From Numida meleagris (taxonomy: Eukaryota; Chordata; Aves; Galliformes; Numididae), in the NCBI RefSeq assembly GCF_002078875.1, contig NC_034421.1:8206365-8270364 (forward strand): a DNA stretch of 64,000 nt, in the 5' to 3' direction. Made by a program: the position numbers and the translations under genes. Position 1 is the first letter of the stretch; each line of letters opens with the position of its first letter. Below the pieces are notes generated by a model. That model was not told the DNA's origin. It did no database searches and saw only the letters and a program-made list of their open reading frames with translations. This document shows positions 25,801-38,980 of the stretch, in pieces.

Positions 25801-27289
25801 CAGGTCCTGCTGATGAGCACTGTTCTGTAATGGTAACAACTGCTGAAAATAGTCACTTGGTACCAAATACTTCTCCTCTACTTGCACTGTTTTATGCAAA
25901 AGTGTTGTGTGTATTTAGCAAGGGCCAGTTTGACTCATTTATCTCGTTTGACTCCTTCGTTAATATTTTGGTACTTTAGGACGTGCTGAACAACCCAGCT
26001 GGCTGTGTCTGGGCTTCTTCTGAAGCATATTGTAACGTGTGGTGCTGCAAGGAGCTGTGTTTGTGGGGATGCACCAAGACAGGGAGTTGTTAAGTCGCAT
26101 CCCTCAACCTCCTGTCCTGGAGGCTTTGGTGAAACAGAATATGTGGATGTAAACTGATGGATTTGGAAGGAAGGGGAGACTGAAAAGGAACTGCTGTCCT
26201 TTCCTACCTGACAGCTCTCTGACTGCTGTTGGCCTTGCAGGAGAGTGCAGAGAAGGTCATGGATGCTCATTTTCTGCAGTCACAAAGAACAGCTTCTGAA
26301 AACTTCAGAAACGTGTTCTTCATTGCTGCCGTGTGCTAAATGCACAGGCTGTGCAGGCAGCCTCTGTGCTGGGCTGCTGCCTGAGCCTGGAGCTGTGTCT
26401 GGGCAGGGTCCCTCCCAGCCCTGCCGGCTGCCGACAGGTCAGAGCGCTGCTTTCCTGAAGTGGAAATGTTTACTCCATTTCAGATACTGCAGAGAGAATA
26501 GTTCACTTGCATCTGAACACTGCCCTTAAGGAAAGGTATAAATCAATGTTATTTCAGGTGTAATAAAAGGTAATGTATGTTAATAGAACAGTGATGATAA
26601 GAAACACTGACAGGCTTCCTTATTCCATGAGATTACATTGTTGCAGCAAAGCAGGAGTAGTGTATGTGTCTGCCACTGAACGCTGGCTGTTTCCTAAAGT
26701 TGTCCCTGCACCCATGTGCTCAGGCCTGCAGCTCCTGAGCACTCACAGTGCTGCTTTCCATGCCCGTGTGCATCAGCCCTTCTTGTACCAAGGCTTGCCA
26801 AAATCAGTTTCTGCAACATGGATAGAGAAGGAGAGGTATGATGAGGACAGCTCAGGGAAGGACTGATCTCTGTTGTCACAAGCACAAGGTAATGCTGGAC
26901 AACAGACTGAGTATGGGCACTTCATCTGGAGGTGAACTGACCTACAGCTACCCCATAGTGTGGGCAAGGTCTGTGTAAGTCTTCAAGCTGTTCACATGCA
27001 ATAAGAATCTTTATATACTATTTAGTGTAAAGTAAGACTGGAGGATTCTCAAGCTTGTCATAAATTTCGTCTCAAAGTCTTTTTGCCTGCTGAATTTTAT
27101 GTTCAAGAGCTGTAAAGTAATAGCAGAAAGAGAAATTTCAGTATGGATAGCTCTGCTAATTGAGCTAATAAAACCTTCCAGTGAAAATGACAGATAAAAG
27201 GCAAAACGGTATTGGATTTCTGCTGGCTCCTAGGACAAAATTTGAAGAGGAAAAGCTTCGATTCTTTTTTTCCTGGGAAATATATTCAC
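22880..27289. other. Unique non-coding DNA
   Basis: No gene, RNA gene or recognisable transposable element. GC-richer patches at 23240-23760 and 26245-26870 carry overlapping open frames on both strands, which argues against any single one being coding. Confidence 0.45.
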
Positions 27290-27480
27290 TTCATGAGATT
27301 ATCCAGCACTTCCTCCAGTTGCACCTTAAAAGCCTCTTGTGATGGGAGCTGCACCATATCTCCCTGGGGAGGTTGTTCAGTGATTGACAGTTCTCACTGT
27401 AAAACATTTCTCTGTCTTGTACTAGGGTGCAACCTCTCCTGCTTCAGATCATACCTGCTGCCTCTTGCCCATTTTCTCTA
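27290..27480 (-). mobile_element. Diverged CR1 LINE fragment, antisense
   Basis: Read on the + strand, this matches the reverse complement of a CR1 3' region. The order is a 'catccag'-like block, a 'gatgggagctgcacca' block, 'ctccctggg', a block meaning 'chance of failing early' in the usual consensus ('ctcactgtaaaa'), 'catttctctgtcttgtact' and finally 'ctcttgccca'. The similarity is spread across the whole segment but weak, so the copy is old. Both boundaries are approximate. The fragment at about 38.5 kb has similar blocks and may belong to the same subfamily. Confidence 0.6.
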
Positions 27481-30400
27481 GCTCCTCCATTCTCAGTTTT
27501 CCAAGGATGAGCACTTGGGATGCTGTGACTGATTTATCTGTCGGTTTGGGATGGGGTGGAAGGACCCGCAGGGGGTGGCATAGAGAGAGTGTGGGGAGCA
27601 GACCCAGCAGCAGAGCTGGGGGCGTGGGTGGCAGTGGCAGGACGAAAGCCAGCTTGCTGCCAGGGTCTGCAGGGACTGCAAGAGCAGTGTCAGCCTCAGA
27701 GCTGCAGCAGGTGCGCTGGAGAGCCAGGCTGGAGGAAGGACGATTTCACAAGGACACAGCGGGTGGCGTGGGAGGCAGGATTTGTTTTCCAGTCAGAAGA
27801 TTTGTATTTTGTATATTTGAAGAGTTATGATGTTCTTGCTTAGGATTTTGTGTTCTAATTTAATAGCTTTGGAGATAACACCCTCTGCCTGCCTTTGACA
27901 CGGTCTCCAAGGCTACTGCCCTGTGCCGGTACCTGGCTGAGCAATGCCCTCTGTGCCGACTCCAAGGCTGCGTCAGTGCCCCCACCTCCATCCCCCGTGT
28001 GAGCACCTCCTTGAGAGAAGGAAACGTGAAAAGATCAGCATGGTGGTTCCCCTGGCTGTATCACAGAAAGATGATGGGAAAAGAGATTTGTGCAGAGCTA
28101 ATCCGTAGAGTGCACAAGATAATTATGCAATATATGTGTAACTTTTTCCTTTAGACCTTCTTCTTCAGTATTAGGATAAGTGTTGTTTCAGAAGCCTAAA
28201 TATTGCAGATGTCAGAATGTAGCTCTTTGGGCACAAAGAACATCCTAGGAGTTAGTGGGTGCTGTGGATGGAGGTTGTGTTGGACAACTGAAACTGGGTG
28301 GATACATATCACTCCTTACAGGACAAAGAGAGGAATTTTTGTTCTAGGACTTAAAGAAAGATTTTGTGCCTCAAACATGTACATACTCAGCCTACAGCCT
28401 GTCCCAGTTAAATCTCAAATGTTTTATTAAAATATAGAAATATTTTTTTTTTCTGGACGTGTGTCTGCTTAGCTTACCCTCTGCACTGTCATATTCATCT
28501 TCACTAGAGAAGCCCTGTCTGTTCCTCTCAAACTAGAGAGATCTGCTGGTATCAAAATGCCTTAGGAGAGATTTTTTCAATCTATCAGAATTGATTTATT
28601 GGCTTTTCTAGTTAACCTAAAATGCTGCATGTCAATAATAGAGCTTCTGAAATTTATTTTCCTGTAAGGTAAATTAGCAAGAATCAGAATTCTTGAAAGC
28701 CTTACTCTAATTAACGTGCTCCTCCCTTTGCTTTTAGGGGAAGCCAGGTGCTCTTCAGTAGTGTTGGACACTTCAAGGTAGTGAGAAAGGTTTCGGAGGT
28801 TTCTGTGACTCTCTTGGGCCATGTGTATTTGAGCAATGTATCGATCTTAATTTGGCTGTCGTTTCCTTGTGTGCCAACTATTTGAATTCAGTATTGAGTT
28901 AAAGAAAAACTGATCTCTGTATTATCAAAGTTTCTGCATTCTAAATATGGATTTTTATCTTGTGATAAGCCCCTGGGTGCTTTTAGCCACTCCTGAATCT
29001 TCTTACCAAAGCTGGGACGTTTTCCTAGTGGCTCTCCCTCAAGGTGTTGGCCTCAAGAGTCCTTCACCGAGAGGAGCAGTGAAGGGCCTTTTCCAGCCAC
29101 AGTCAGGCCAGGCTGGAACTGGTATCTGCCCATTCTCTGTGTGGAAGAACAGGTGGTCTCATCATGGTGACGTGCTCAGATTATGCTATTTAACTCTGAA
29201 TACCGTGTTTTGGTATTTCCAGGCCTGCATGCTCACTGTGAAAGACTTGGTGCATTAAACATTTTGTACAGGTACCCTGTGGTGCTCTTCCACAGGCTGC
29301 TAATGTGTTGTTGGTCGTACCCATGTCTGTCTGGTCACTGCTAGTGACAAGCATTGAGAAAAAGCCTATTCTAAATATCCAAATATATGTATGATTTTGA
29401 GAAAATAGGCTTGTTAACTTCTAGGGAGAGATGTAATATTCACACCATCGAACTTGATAGCTCAAGCACTCAGGTGCTCATGTTAGAAGTGAGGCTTACA
29501 GCCTCTCTCAGTGCAGTATTGCATACCTCTTCTCTCCATCTAGGTACCACAAAGTTGATTGCATTTCATTTCCTTTATAACTTCTTTGTGACAGACTTTG
29601 AATAAGCCAGGAAAGTCAATGACAGCTGAATTGAGAATTCAAAAGTCCATTTAAAAGGGATTATAGTAAATGAAACTGTCCTGGTTTTCCTTTGCAAGTC
29701 TTTGTGGCGGTTGCACTGTCTCATTTTCTATTACCGATGTGTTCTATAGGGCGAAGCAAAGCTTTCTTGTATTTAATTCTGAGTAGCATCCTTCATGCCT
29801 TGCAAATGTGGTAAGAAATGAGTGCAGGAGCGTGGAGTGCCAAGTATGATAATTGTGCTGATAACGTGAAACTCTTTTTCATAGTGAAAATTTTCTAGTA
29901 CTAGGAATTGCATTTAGGTAATAGGACTGTATGACAATATAGTACGATATTTTAGTTTAATATGTTGTAGTTGAAATCACACCATAAGTAATGGATTTTT
30001 TCTGAATCAGAAGATAACTGAGTTTCTTCATGTTTGAGGAGTATACGTCTTAGCTTTTATCTCTGTGCTCTGTGTGAGCATGATCTAACGTTTGGATGTA
30101 CTAGGTCTCACATCAGACCCTTATATTTTAAAGAAGAGTATCTAAACCAATTAATATTTTATATGATAGAACTGTTCTTCCTTCCTAATGCATAATCTTT
30201 GAGGCCTGCACTATGAGGAAAAACCTTATCTTTGATAAATTTGTCTTTGGAATTTGGATTGACTGTGAATGAGTAACTTTTGGTGCTTCAGACAGTTTGC
30301 AAAGGAGAAAAAGACTGTGCAGCAGAGTTGGTAAAATCTCAGCATTTGCAAGGTAGTGCAGAGACTAAATTTAAGAATGAGAGAAAAGACTCAGAGAAAG

Positions 30401-33400
30401 GAGGCTTCTCTGTAATGGAAACCACAGACCAAGACCATTGTGACTTGTGAGTTCAGTGCTGCAAGCCTTTATCTAAATCTGCATAAGCAGCTCCTGCAAA
30501 GTGTCCGGCATCTCATTTGCTTTCTGCACCCACGCTGTTGAGTTGTTGTTTTTATTATGCGTTTAATGACCACTGTACTCCAGTGGCCTTGATTGCTAAA
30601 ATTTATGTCTATTTACAGTGCCATTATTAGCATCCAAGTACATGTTATTTTGTTGTTTTTAACATCCTGGAATCATATAGCTGAAAGTTTTCAATTAACA
30701 CACTTGGTTGCACAGTATGCAGTATTGGATAGGATAATGAAACTCAATCTTTCTGACTTTATTGACCTAATTGTATCTTCTGTATCACTTTATTAGTTTG
30801 TTAAAATAATCCTTCCCTCCCTATCTATTGAAATGATACTGCCTAATGCATACAGTGATTTACCTTTACTTTAGAGTCACCGCAAGTGAAATAGTTTTGG
30901 GCTTTTTTAACAAACTGTTGGAGTTTTGGAAATCGTTTCCCTTATTAAGTTCCATTCTTTACAGCCCATTTACTTCTGATGACAGTATGTTGAAGGGGAA
31001 CCTTCCCTGTTACACGGTACCTCCGTAGTCACTTCAAAGCCACACTTGAAGCAGGTCTTTTCTTCTTCATTATATAGCTCCACTTTGGTTCCCTAATCAC
31101 AGACTACTTTTAATTCAAACCTGTGGCAACTAGACTCTCTCTCCATCTCATATCCACCATGGAGGTGTAATCGTAAAGAAAATTTTGGCATTGAAGAAAA
31201 GAATTCATACGTTCTTACAATTGAAAACCAACTGTTAAGCTACACATAAGTTGAGGTTAACGTTTCCTTCACCAAAATGCTTTACCCCTGGGTAGGAGGG
31301 CTCACAGATGCCCTGCGTGCAGGTTCTTCGCTCCTTCTGTAGGGGAAGTGCCACCTTTTTGCCGCTTGTAATTTTGCATGAGGCACCAACAACATTTTGC
31401 ACTCATCTGAAATCCTGAAATGCATTAGAGATACTGCTGTTGTGCCAGAAACACGTTCTGTAATAATAGCTCCAGCTCTTCTACAGGCGTCTGCCAGTAG
31501 GTGTTGTACTCATGGTTTATTTTCTTATTTCTTCCATTACCGCTATGTTGCTCTCTCTGAACCATGTCAGAGGCTTTAGGAGCTGTGTTTTCAGAAATCC
31601 AGGTTTGATTGTGAGCACGAGTTCCACAGTCGTGAGCCATCTTGGCCCTTGGCTGAGCCACCTGCATGCGGTGACAGTGGAGTTGCTTCTCTTGAGCCTT
31701 GCATTTGGGTTGGCCCCCAAATAGAGCTCCCAGGCACACCCGTCATGCACGAGGAGGCTTCTCACAGCTAAACATCGTGCACGTGCCCACATTTCTGAGT
31801 ACATTCCAAAGTGTTTGCATCAAGATCTGCTTAGTATTCAGATGGGAATGTTGTTTGCATAATAATTATCTCTACTCGATGTAATTGCTGAAGTTTTGAA
31901 AACTGAAATTTCTGAATATTTGTTTTGCTTATTTCACAGTAAGCACAATAATATAACCCTGCTGTGTTTTAAATTTGTCTCCCTGCAAAATGTATTCTTA
32001 TAATGGAAATAAAGCGAGGTCAGTTTTTGTGCACATCTCCGCCTGCTTGTGCTGTAAAGGTGGGAGCAGCACTTAAATAAGACAAGCTCCGTGGTTACAG
32101 GGAGCAGCTGGGAAAAAGTCAATATGAGCACTGGTATTGTCCGGTGTGACAAATGATATTTGGAGTTAATGCAGCACACTTGGTGTAAAATGACTTTTTG
32201 AAGCAGTTAATAAAAGAGAAATCTGTTTACAGAAATCAATATTTGTACAGAAGCCCTTTGCTGCTTTTTAAAGGTGAAAATTTCAGCCTGGATGCATTGT
32301 TTCTGCTGTGTTTGTGTGGCTGTCAGACCCCGAGCAATACCGAGACAAATAAAGGCAGTTTGGCCCAGAAACCTCCTCCCTTTGTATTTTTAACCTGCAT
32401 TTCCAAGGTTTGTTCCCACTCCCTTTAGATCTTAGATCTGGGTAAGGTGCTGGGAACTTCTGCTGGACTTAGGGGTGGCTTGAGAGGACCCTTGGAAGAG
32501 GAGGCACCCGGCCCCTCTGCGCTGCTGGAGGAACTGCAGCGGCTCCTGCGTGGCCATGGCATTCTAAACATCAGTGTTGTGTTTTGGCATTGCTGGCAGT
32601 GTGGTGTCAGTGGGGGTAAAAATATAGAAAAGGTTGCTCAGTGTTACATGGGATTTTCTTGGTTGTTTCGGAGGAGGGCAGAGCAGCCCAGCTGTCTTGT
32701 CATCTAAGGCTCACATCTCTTACCACGCCTGATTCAAGGTAGCAATTTTTGTACGAGGTTTTGTATTTGCAGTTTTTTTTTTCTTGGTAGGGTTCAAATG
32801 CAGCCTCATCAAAATGTTAAGCTTATCTGAACAGATATTCTAGGTTAGGAGCTGAAACCAGTGCTGTTTTGAGACAGGATTTCTCAGTCCCATTCCATCA
32901 GCAGCTGCTGCTTGCTCCATCTCCATCCTGGCCCCGTGCATGGAGCTCGGGCTGCCCCTGGGGAGCTGCTGGAGGCAGGGCTGTGTGTCAGTGTCACACG
33001 AGGTCCTGCTGGGAGGGGCCCTGTGGCCAAACACTGCATGAGCATTACAGGGTGGGTGTTTAAACAGCGTTTTCCTTTGGATAGAGTGTTGGTATTTAAC
33101 TCCCATCTTAATGCTCCTATGAAATTTCCACCTGCTATCACATAAATGCTGTCATCCGCATCAGAAATGACTGAAGCGATCTCTTTATCTGTTTGATATC
33201 CATGAGCAATAGTATGAAGTGAAAAAGCTGTTAAGATCTTTCTCAGATGCAAGAAGTGTATCACCTGCCTGCGCTGTTTTTCCCGACTTGGTCTCTTACG
33301 TAAAACAATAGCAGAATGTCAGCTGGAAGTAAATGGCTGTGCCCAGCCCGTCACGCAAGCATGGACACATCTCAGGCAGGAATGAGTGCTTCCAGCGGGC

Positions 33401-35970
33401 TGCTGGAGCAAACCTGGACATTTCCCTTCAAACCATCATGTGCCCCACCTGTGGTGTTCCTGTCCTAATCCCAATTGCCTGGTGGGACTGTGGGACCAAG
33501 CCTTCTCATCAGTACTGGTTTCAGCTTCCTTTATACGAAGGAAATATGCCATTAATATAAATGCTTTTCATTATTACTAAATTAAACTGTGAAGAAGAAT
33601 CAGAAAGAGGTTCTTTATTAGTCTTTGTAACTTAGGGAAAAGGGTGTATAAAATTGTTTGGTTGATTTCCTATAAACAGAAGAAATAACGTTATCAGAAA
33701 AAAATGTTGCCTCGAAAGTTCAAGACAGCCAGGATTGAAAGAGGCGATGGCAGGTTTGTTGCAGGGAAGAATTTTTGTCTTTTCTTTGAAAAACACAGAA
33801 GGTGCTGCCTGGGCCATCCCATAGCAAACCTGCGGGAAGCCTTGCACAGCGGTAACTGGGTGTTTGCTTGGTTGCCTTTCTCGTTTCTAATGGAAGTACA
33901 AATGAAAACTATAAATCATTAATCTTTAGTTTTGCTAAGTGCGGGGCAGCGTTTAAAAACAATAACTTTGCTCCAGTGGTGGAAGCTGTTAGAGGAGAGG
34001 GATTTAGCAGCTGCTGCAGCCCAGGGTTTGTACAAGGGCAGGCTTCTTTCTTGCTCATATAGCAGGGATACAAAGTAGGTAAAGTGATATACTTAGAGCT
34101 TCTATTTAGAGCTCAAAATTCCGGGAATTCAGAAGGTTTTGCCAACTTTTTCTTCCACTGATACATCAAAAATATATTCTTCATATTTAAGCAACTCCCA
34201 GCTTTTAAGATTAGAAGAACATAATTCTGAAAATGTGTTTTTATTACTCCCTTCTGCCAGTATGGCCTGTGAAATGCTGCCAGGAGTTAGAAGGTTCAGT
34301 GTCCAGTGGAACAGATGGAAAACATCCTATGGATGTCAGCTCGAGCTGACTCTGCAGAAGGCTCTGCATTTTCAGACAGAAGTTATTTTGTTATCTGTAT
34401 GCTCCCTATCTGCTGTTACCTGCCGCTCCAGCTGCAGGAAATGCTAAGCCCTTTCTTATTTGCATAAGAAGATTATCAAAAGGTTTTGGTGCTCTGCTCC
34501 TTAGCGTACTGGGAGAGCCAGAGATCTCAGGCAGAACTTTGGCCCGTGCACAGAGTGAGGGTTCGACCTTCCTTAAAGCCAAGGCTTCACACGCTCACGT
34601 ATGGAAGACCCTGAATTCATTTAGAGCTCAAAACAGCACAGAAATTTGGGAAAAAATATTGAAAAACAAAATGGAACGAGAGTCCCAGGAGAGGACCAGA
34701 GAGCAATGCTGTGGGGCTGCTCTTGTCCCCTAAGGCCATGGCAACCCCAGACCTTCAGTGCGTCACTGTGGCTCCTTGTTGAAAGTGCTGCAGTAGTGCT
34801 GGGGATGTACAGGCCTGGGATTGGATCTCATTGCTGGCCTGATGTTCTCTTCCATTTCTAGGATTCTCTGATATAGAGCAAAGATTGAATCAGGATAGAG
34901 TTAAGTGTCTGATCTGTCAAACAGTTGACATCGTTTGTGAGCCTCAGCTGCCTCTATTCACCCGCAGTGCTCTCCACGAAAGAAGTACAACCAAATAAAG
35001 ATATGTAATTAAGAGGATCTGACTAATTTATTTGCACGATAAAACAGCAATAGCCTAAAGTTAACTGAGCAAAACCAGTCTCACACCAAAGTGCTAAATT
35101 AATACCTCTCTGCTGCACAGAATCTGTTGCTTGAATGTGTTTTCCAAAAGTGTAAAAATAAGGTGTTCATCATGAATGTGTTTTAAAGATTATTAGAAAG
35201 AGCACTTCTGGGTAATTCTGTTTTCCATTATTTTTAGCACAGCATTCAGAATATTTTAAAATAAATTGTATTGGCAACTCTTGAACTGCACTGCATAGCC
35301 ACAGCTGATTATGAGGACGTTAAGGACCAGCAGCTCTGATGCCTGTTTTCAGCTGCTAGCCTACGGCTGGAAGTTGTTCTCCATAAAGTATTTTTGACCT
35401 CCTTCCTTCTTGTTTGTCCCTAGCTGTCACCACTACTTTCCAGCAGCTTTCCTCACTGTTGTTGCAGTATTTTGTGCTACAGCAGCTGCATATCTCAGAT
35501 CTCGCCATGCTCCCCGTTGAAGGAGGTCTGCACAGTGCAGCAAGAGGGAGAGCTGCTTGTCCTCCTCATGCTGCAGTGCAGAACAGGGCACCTTCAGCAA
35601 GCCCAGCATGCTGCCTCGGGTGAATTAACCATCAGTGCGCATCACCCAAACGTGGTTTTCTGCGAGTAAAAGCTGCAAGTCCCAGAACACCTATTCAGAG
35701 AGCAGGGAGGTTTGTCAGGGAAGGAAACAGTCTCCAAAAATAAGCTTGCAGCCTGGGTAGGTGGAAAGACCTCTTTTTGTCTCTTCAGTGGAGTGTGACC
35801 TTGTGCTGCATCAGGTGTGGAAGCTGAGAAGTGAGACTGACCACCATGAAATAGGGAAACGCCAGAGATTGCACAAGTGGCTCTGCACCAGGGCCTCCTT
35901 TCTGGTGGAGTGTATCAGTGCCTCATGCTGCCCTGAAAAGTGAGAGAGCATCAAACAGGAGGTAAAGCAG
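27481..35970. other. Unique non-coding DNA
   Basis: I recognise no gene or transposable element. A G-rich patch at about 27545-27640 has many GGG runs, but their spacing does not meet the standard quadruplex rule. AT-rich stretches, for example 28540-28720, resemble candidate conserved elements but have no distinguishing motif. Short frames on both strands (31425-31804 minus, 32840-33264 both strands) overlap each other and look like chance. Confidence 0.45.
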
Positions 35971-36412
35971 CTCTGGAACCCCCAGCATAAGAGAGACATA
36001 AAGCTATTGGGAGGAGTATGGAGGAAGGGCCACAAGGGTGCTCGGAGAGCTGGAGCACCTCTCCTGTGAAGAGTTTGTTCAGCCTTGATAAGAGAGGGCT
36101 CTGAGGAGACCTCGGTGCGGCTTTGCACCGAGTACAGGGATGGGCAGGGAATCTTAATCAGGGAGTGTAATGACAGGACAAGGGGTAATGGCTTAAAAAC
36201 TAAAAGTGCATAGACTTAGGTTAGATATATATAAGGAAGAGGTTCAGGTGGTGAGCTGCTGGCACAGGCTGCCCTGAAAAGCTGTGGCTGCCCCATTCCT
36301 GGGAGTGCTAAGGGAGGGTCTGGATGGGGCCCTGGGCAGCCTGATCTGTGGGGGTTGGAACCAGATCATCCTTAAGGTCCCCTCTCAAACCCAAACCATT
36401 TTGCGATTCTGT
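35971..36412 (+). mobile_element. CR1 LINE 3' region, about 440 bp
   Basis: A longer CR1 copy in sense orientation. In order it shows 'agcataagagagacata', 'gggaggagtatggaggaa', 'gggccacaagggtgctcgga', 'ctggagcacctctcctgtga', 'gacaaggggtaatgg', 'taggttagat', 'ggatggggccctgggcagcc', 'ttggaaccagatcatcctt' and the end 'ccattttgcgattctgt'. These blocks are standard for the last part of ORF2 and the 3' tail of avian CR1. The copy is 5'-truncated, and its coding part is too short and broken to make protein. Frames within 35811-36128 on the minus strand are shadows of this element. Confidence 0.95.
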
Positions 36413-37462
36413 AAAAATGCAGGAATAAGGAAAAAAAAAACGCAGACATAGAAATAAGGTAGCAGGGAAATAATATAAACTTTAAAATGTAAATGTACAG
36501 CAGAGAAAAAATCCAACAAACTGTCCCCTTTCCCTGATTCTGGTGTGCTTCTAAGCTAAACACAATTCCTGTCCTGTGCACACAGATCTCAGCTGCATGG
36601 CCTCTGCAAGCTGAGGAATGAGCCTTTGTAGCCTTTTAATATTTTTATTGCCTGCAACGTTTGTTTTAGCCACAACAGTTAAGCATCCCTTTAAAATACT
36701 GACACATCTGTAGGATACTGACAGTCCATAACATCATTTAGCAGAGGGAAACTTTTATGTTGTTTCATAGCTTCTACTTCTCTAACGCGTTTTAGTGATG
36801 GATGATGTTGCAAAAGAATCCTGCTCAGTTCATGATGCTATATAATCCACAAACACTGCAGCTGGAGTGAGATTGCATTCATCCTCAGCAGCACTGCAGC
36901 TCCCCAGGTTTGTGATTCCCAACCCTGCTGTTTGTTCAGTCAGTCTGACCCTGGTCTGCATGAAAGCCAGGCTACAGTAAGTGGGGAAACGAGTATCTTC
37001 CTCTGCTTGGTGGATCCTGTTACAGAATATGGGCATTAAACGTGGTTCCGAATTGTGAATCTTGGATTTGAATATAGTAATTCTTGCCTAGAGTATTTCT
37101 CTAAGCTTTGTTGAAATTGCTTATGTCCTTTTACTTAAAAATTATAAAAGTTTCTACAGTGTACAAGGTAGCTTAATGCTACTTAGAAATTAAGACATTA
37201 ATCCAATCTCTATCAGATATTTTCATGTGTTTTCACATAATAATGCAGAAGAAAAGCTCTCCTAAAAACTTACAAAACATTATGTTGCCTTTTTCAGTTC
37301 TCTTCTTGATTTTTGCCCTCAACATATGTCCAATGAAATATTCAGCAAGAACGAAACCGTTACTGCTCTGTAACCACTGCTTATTGCATTAGTTACAATT
37401 ATCTCTCTTTATATCCACCTGCTGTCCTTTGGCTCTTGTGACCTCTTGCAGTTGTGCAATAT
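36413..37462. other. Unique AT-rich DNA between two transposable elements
   Basis: AT-rich sequence with no gene and no recognisable repeat. It begins with a short A-rich stretch next to the CR1 end and continues to the left terminal repeat of the mariner. Confidence 0.5.
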
Positions 37463-38017
37463 ATTTAGTTCACTCTGAAAATAATAACTTGTATTTATTT
37501 CCATGGATGCCACAACAGGTCCAAAAAGCACAATAACACTATTTGATAGAGCATATTCTCAGCTACAAAGCACTATTTTTCAACATAGTCACCACCATTG
37601 GCTGTGCACTTTCACCAGCGATGAGCATGAGCTGCATGCTGCTCTCACGAAAATCTGCACCAGCAGAGGTGCCCCAGTGTCACTGCAGCCCCCACTGCTG
37701 AAACGCACCACCAGCACCTCACTGTGCCACAGCCGCTGTTTGGTCTCCGTCAGCATTCAGCAAGTGTCCATGAATGTCAGTGGGCGCCATTTTTTCTGCA
37801 TGGAGGAATTCAGTTCCACCCCTTTGCTTCATCCACACCTCCACGTCAGACGCCGTTGTGTCAGAGTGCCCCTCTGCTGCCGTCTGTCACACGGCAGCAA
37901 CACGTAACGGGATGGTGGTGGGAAGGCTCAACCTCTGCCATCCCACCAACATCTGCTTCTGACATCATGGGCCGATATAATTAAACAGGAGGTATTACTT
38001 TTGGGGCAGCCCTTGTA
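37463..38017 (-). mobile_element. Internally deleted mariner (Galluhop-like) DNA transposon
   Basis: Orientation is given as that of the transposase, which reads on the minus strand. The right end carries the terminal inverted repeat (GGAGG.ATTACTTTTGGGGCAGCCC form, 37989-38015) and abuts a TA (38016-38017), the target mariners use. The left end (about 37463-37490) is a decayed inverted copy. Inside are the start of the transposase frame and its C-terminal end, with the catalytic middle missing, so the element is about 0.55 kb instead of about 1.2 kb. It matches my memory of chicken Galluhop along its whole length. It is non-autonomous and fossil, with several substitutions in both ends. Confidence 0.88.
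37573..37844 (-). pseudogene. Mariner transposase remnant, deleted and stopped
   Basis: On the minus strand the frame starts where the transposase should begin, but the initiator appears as GTG (37842-37844) instead of ATG. It reads on with EFLHAEKMAP (residues about 12-21) and DIHGHLLNADGDQ (about 23-35), typical of the N-terminal DNA-binding part of mariner transposases. A TGA stops it at codon 42 (37719-37721). Further along, another frame ends with the family's C-terminal pattern (NGGDYVEK then a stop at 37573-37575). The DDD catalytic core is deleted. A full transposase of this family is about 340 residues, so this cannot make an enzyme. Confidence 0.8.
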
Positions 38018-38499
38018 TATGCATGCACTTGAATACATGAATAGGTTGAATAATGGCTTTAGAGTCTCCAGTACAATCTGCCTCCCTCAAGATAAGGATG
38101 TGAACAAGTGTTCAATCACAGATTTAAATTGTAAACTCCTTGGAGCAGGGATTGCCTTCTGGTAGGTCTGCATAATGCGTTTTGCACTACACGACTACAA
38201 CTGGACTCTGTCCTACCGTGAACAAAAAGCGAAGGTTTATGGACTTAAAGCCCTTTATCATAAAACCCAGTAAATATGAAGGTGGTACTTTGGAAAGCAG
38301 CAATTAGTAAAATAATTGCCAGCTGAGGCTAAGTAATAACCTCTGAAGAGGTTATGAATTAAAGCCAGTTAGGATACGGATGGTTATTAAAAACTACAGA
38401 GTGATCCCTCTGGACTTGCAGAGAGAAATCCCCTTCCTGCTGCTGAGCCCATGCTCTGCAAGGAGCTGCCAGCCCCATGCCTTCTCTTGCAGAGGCACT
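38018..38499. other. Unique AT-rich DNA
   Basis: Sequence between the mariner and a diverged CR1. I see no gene, motif cluster or repeat in it. Confidence 0.5.
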
Positions 38500-38690
38500 C
38501 GGAGAGCACGGCCTCCCCTGTTAAACATTTCTGTCTTGTACCAAGGTAAATCCTCTCTTGCTGCCCTTGTACCCATTGCTGCTTGTCTCCCCCATGTGAA
38601 GAGGACATCTCTGTCCCCTTTGCAGCCACTTTAATGACATTGCTGTCTGCCAGCTCAGACTTTCTCTACTCCGTCCATTTCCTCTGGTGT
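38500..38690 (-). mobile_element. Probable diverged CR1 LINE fragment, antisense
   Basis: The + strand shows the order of blocks seen in the reverse complement of CR1: 'aaacatttctgtcttgtacc', then a 'ctcttgctgcccttgt' block, then 'gaagaggacatctctgtccc'. The similarity is partial and shared with the fragment at 27.3 kb. Overlapping frames on both strands in this interval are shadows. A repeat-library search would settle identity and ends. Confidence 0.45.
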
Positions 38691-38980
38691 TTATGGCTAC
38701 TCCATGTACCTTTCTAACCAGTGTTATAAAAAGGAGCATACTTCTGAGTGGGAACTAGGTCTTGCCAAATCTTTGTGGGGTTAACTCTGAAACTGCACGG
38801 TGAGGGAAATGGCTGCCATTGATTTTGCTGGACTTTGAATTCTTAGTTGCACAGTTAGAAAGCAGAGAATGGCTGGAAAAACAGGCTTTAAAATACCAAG
38901 GTATTGGGTGTATTGAGCAGAAAATGGAAGGTGTGACTTGGGCCGAACCTCTGCTGAGAGGAGTGGAAACAGTGTGCAGT

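Noticed and set aside
27545..27640. G-rich stretch considered as a G-quadruplex
   Set aside because: Loops between the GGG runs exceed seven bases, so it does not meet the standard rule.
34557..34580. GGTTCGACC, resembling a tRNA B box
   Set aside because: No A box at the right distance upstream and no cloverleaf-forming arms.
37503..37984. Plus-strand frames of 134, 86 and 62 codons
   Set aside because: They lie antisense to the mariner remnant and are shadows of it.
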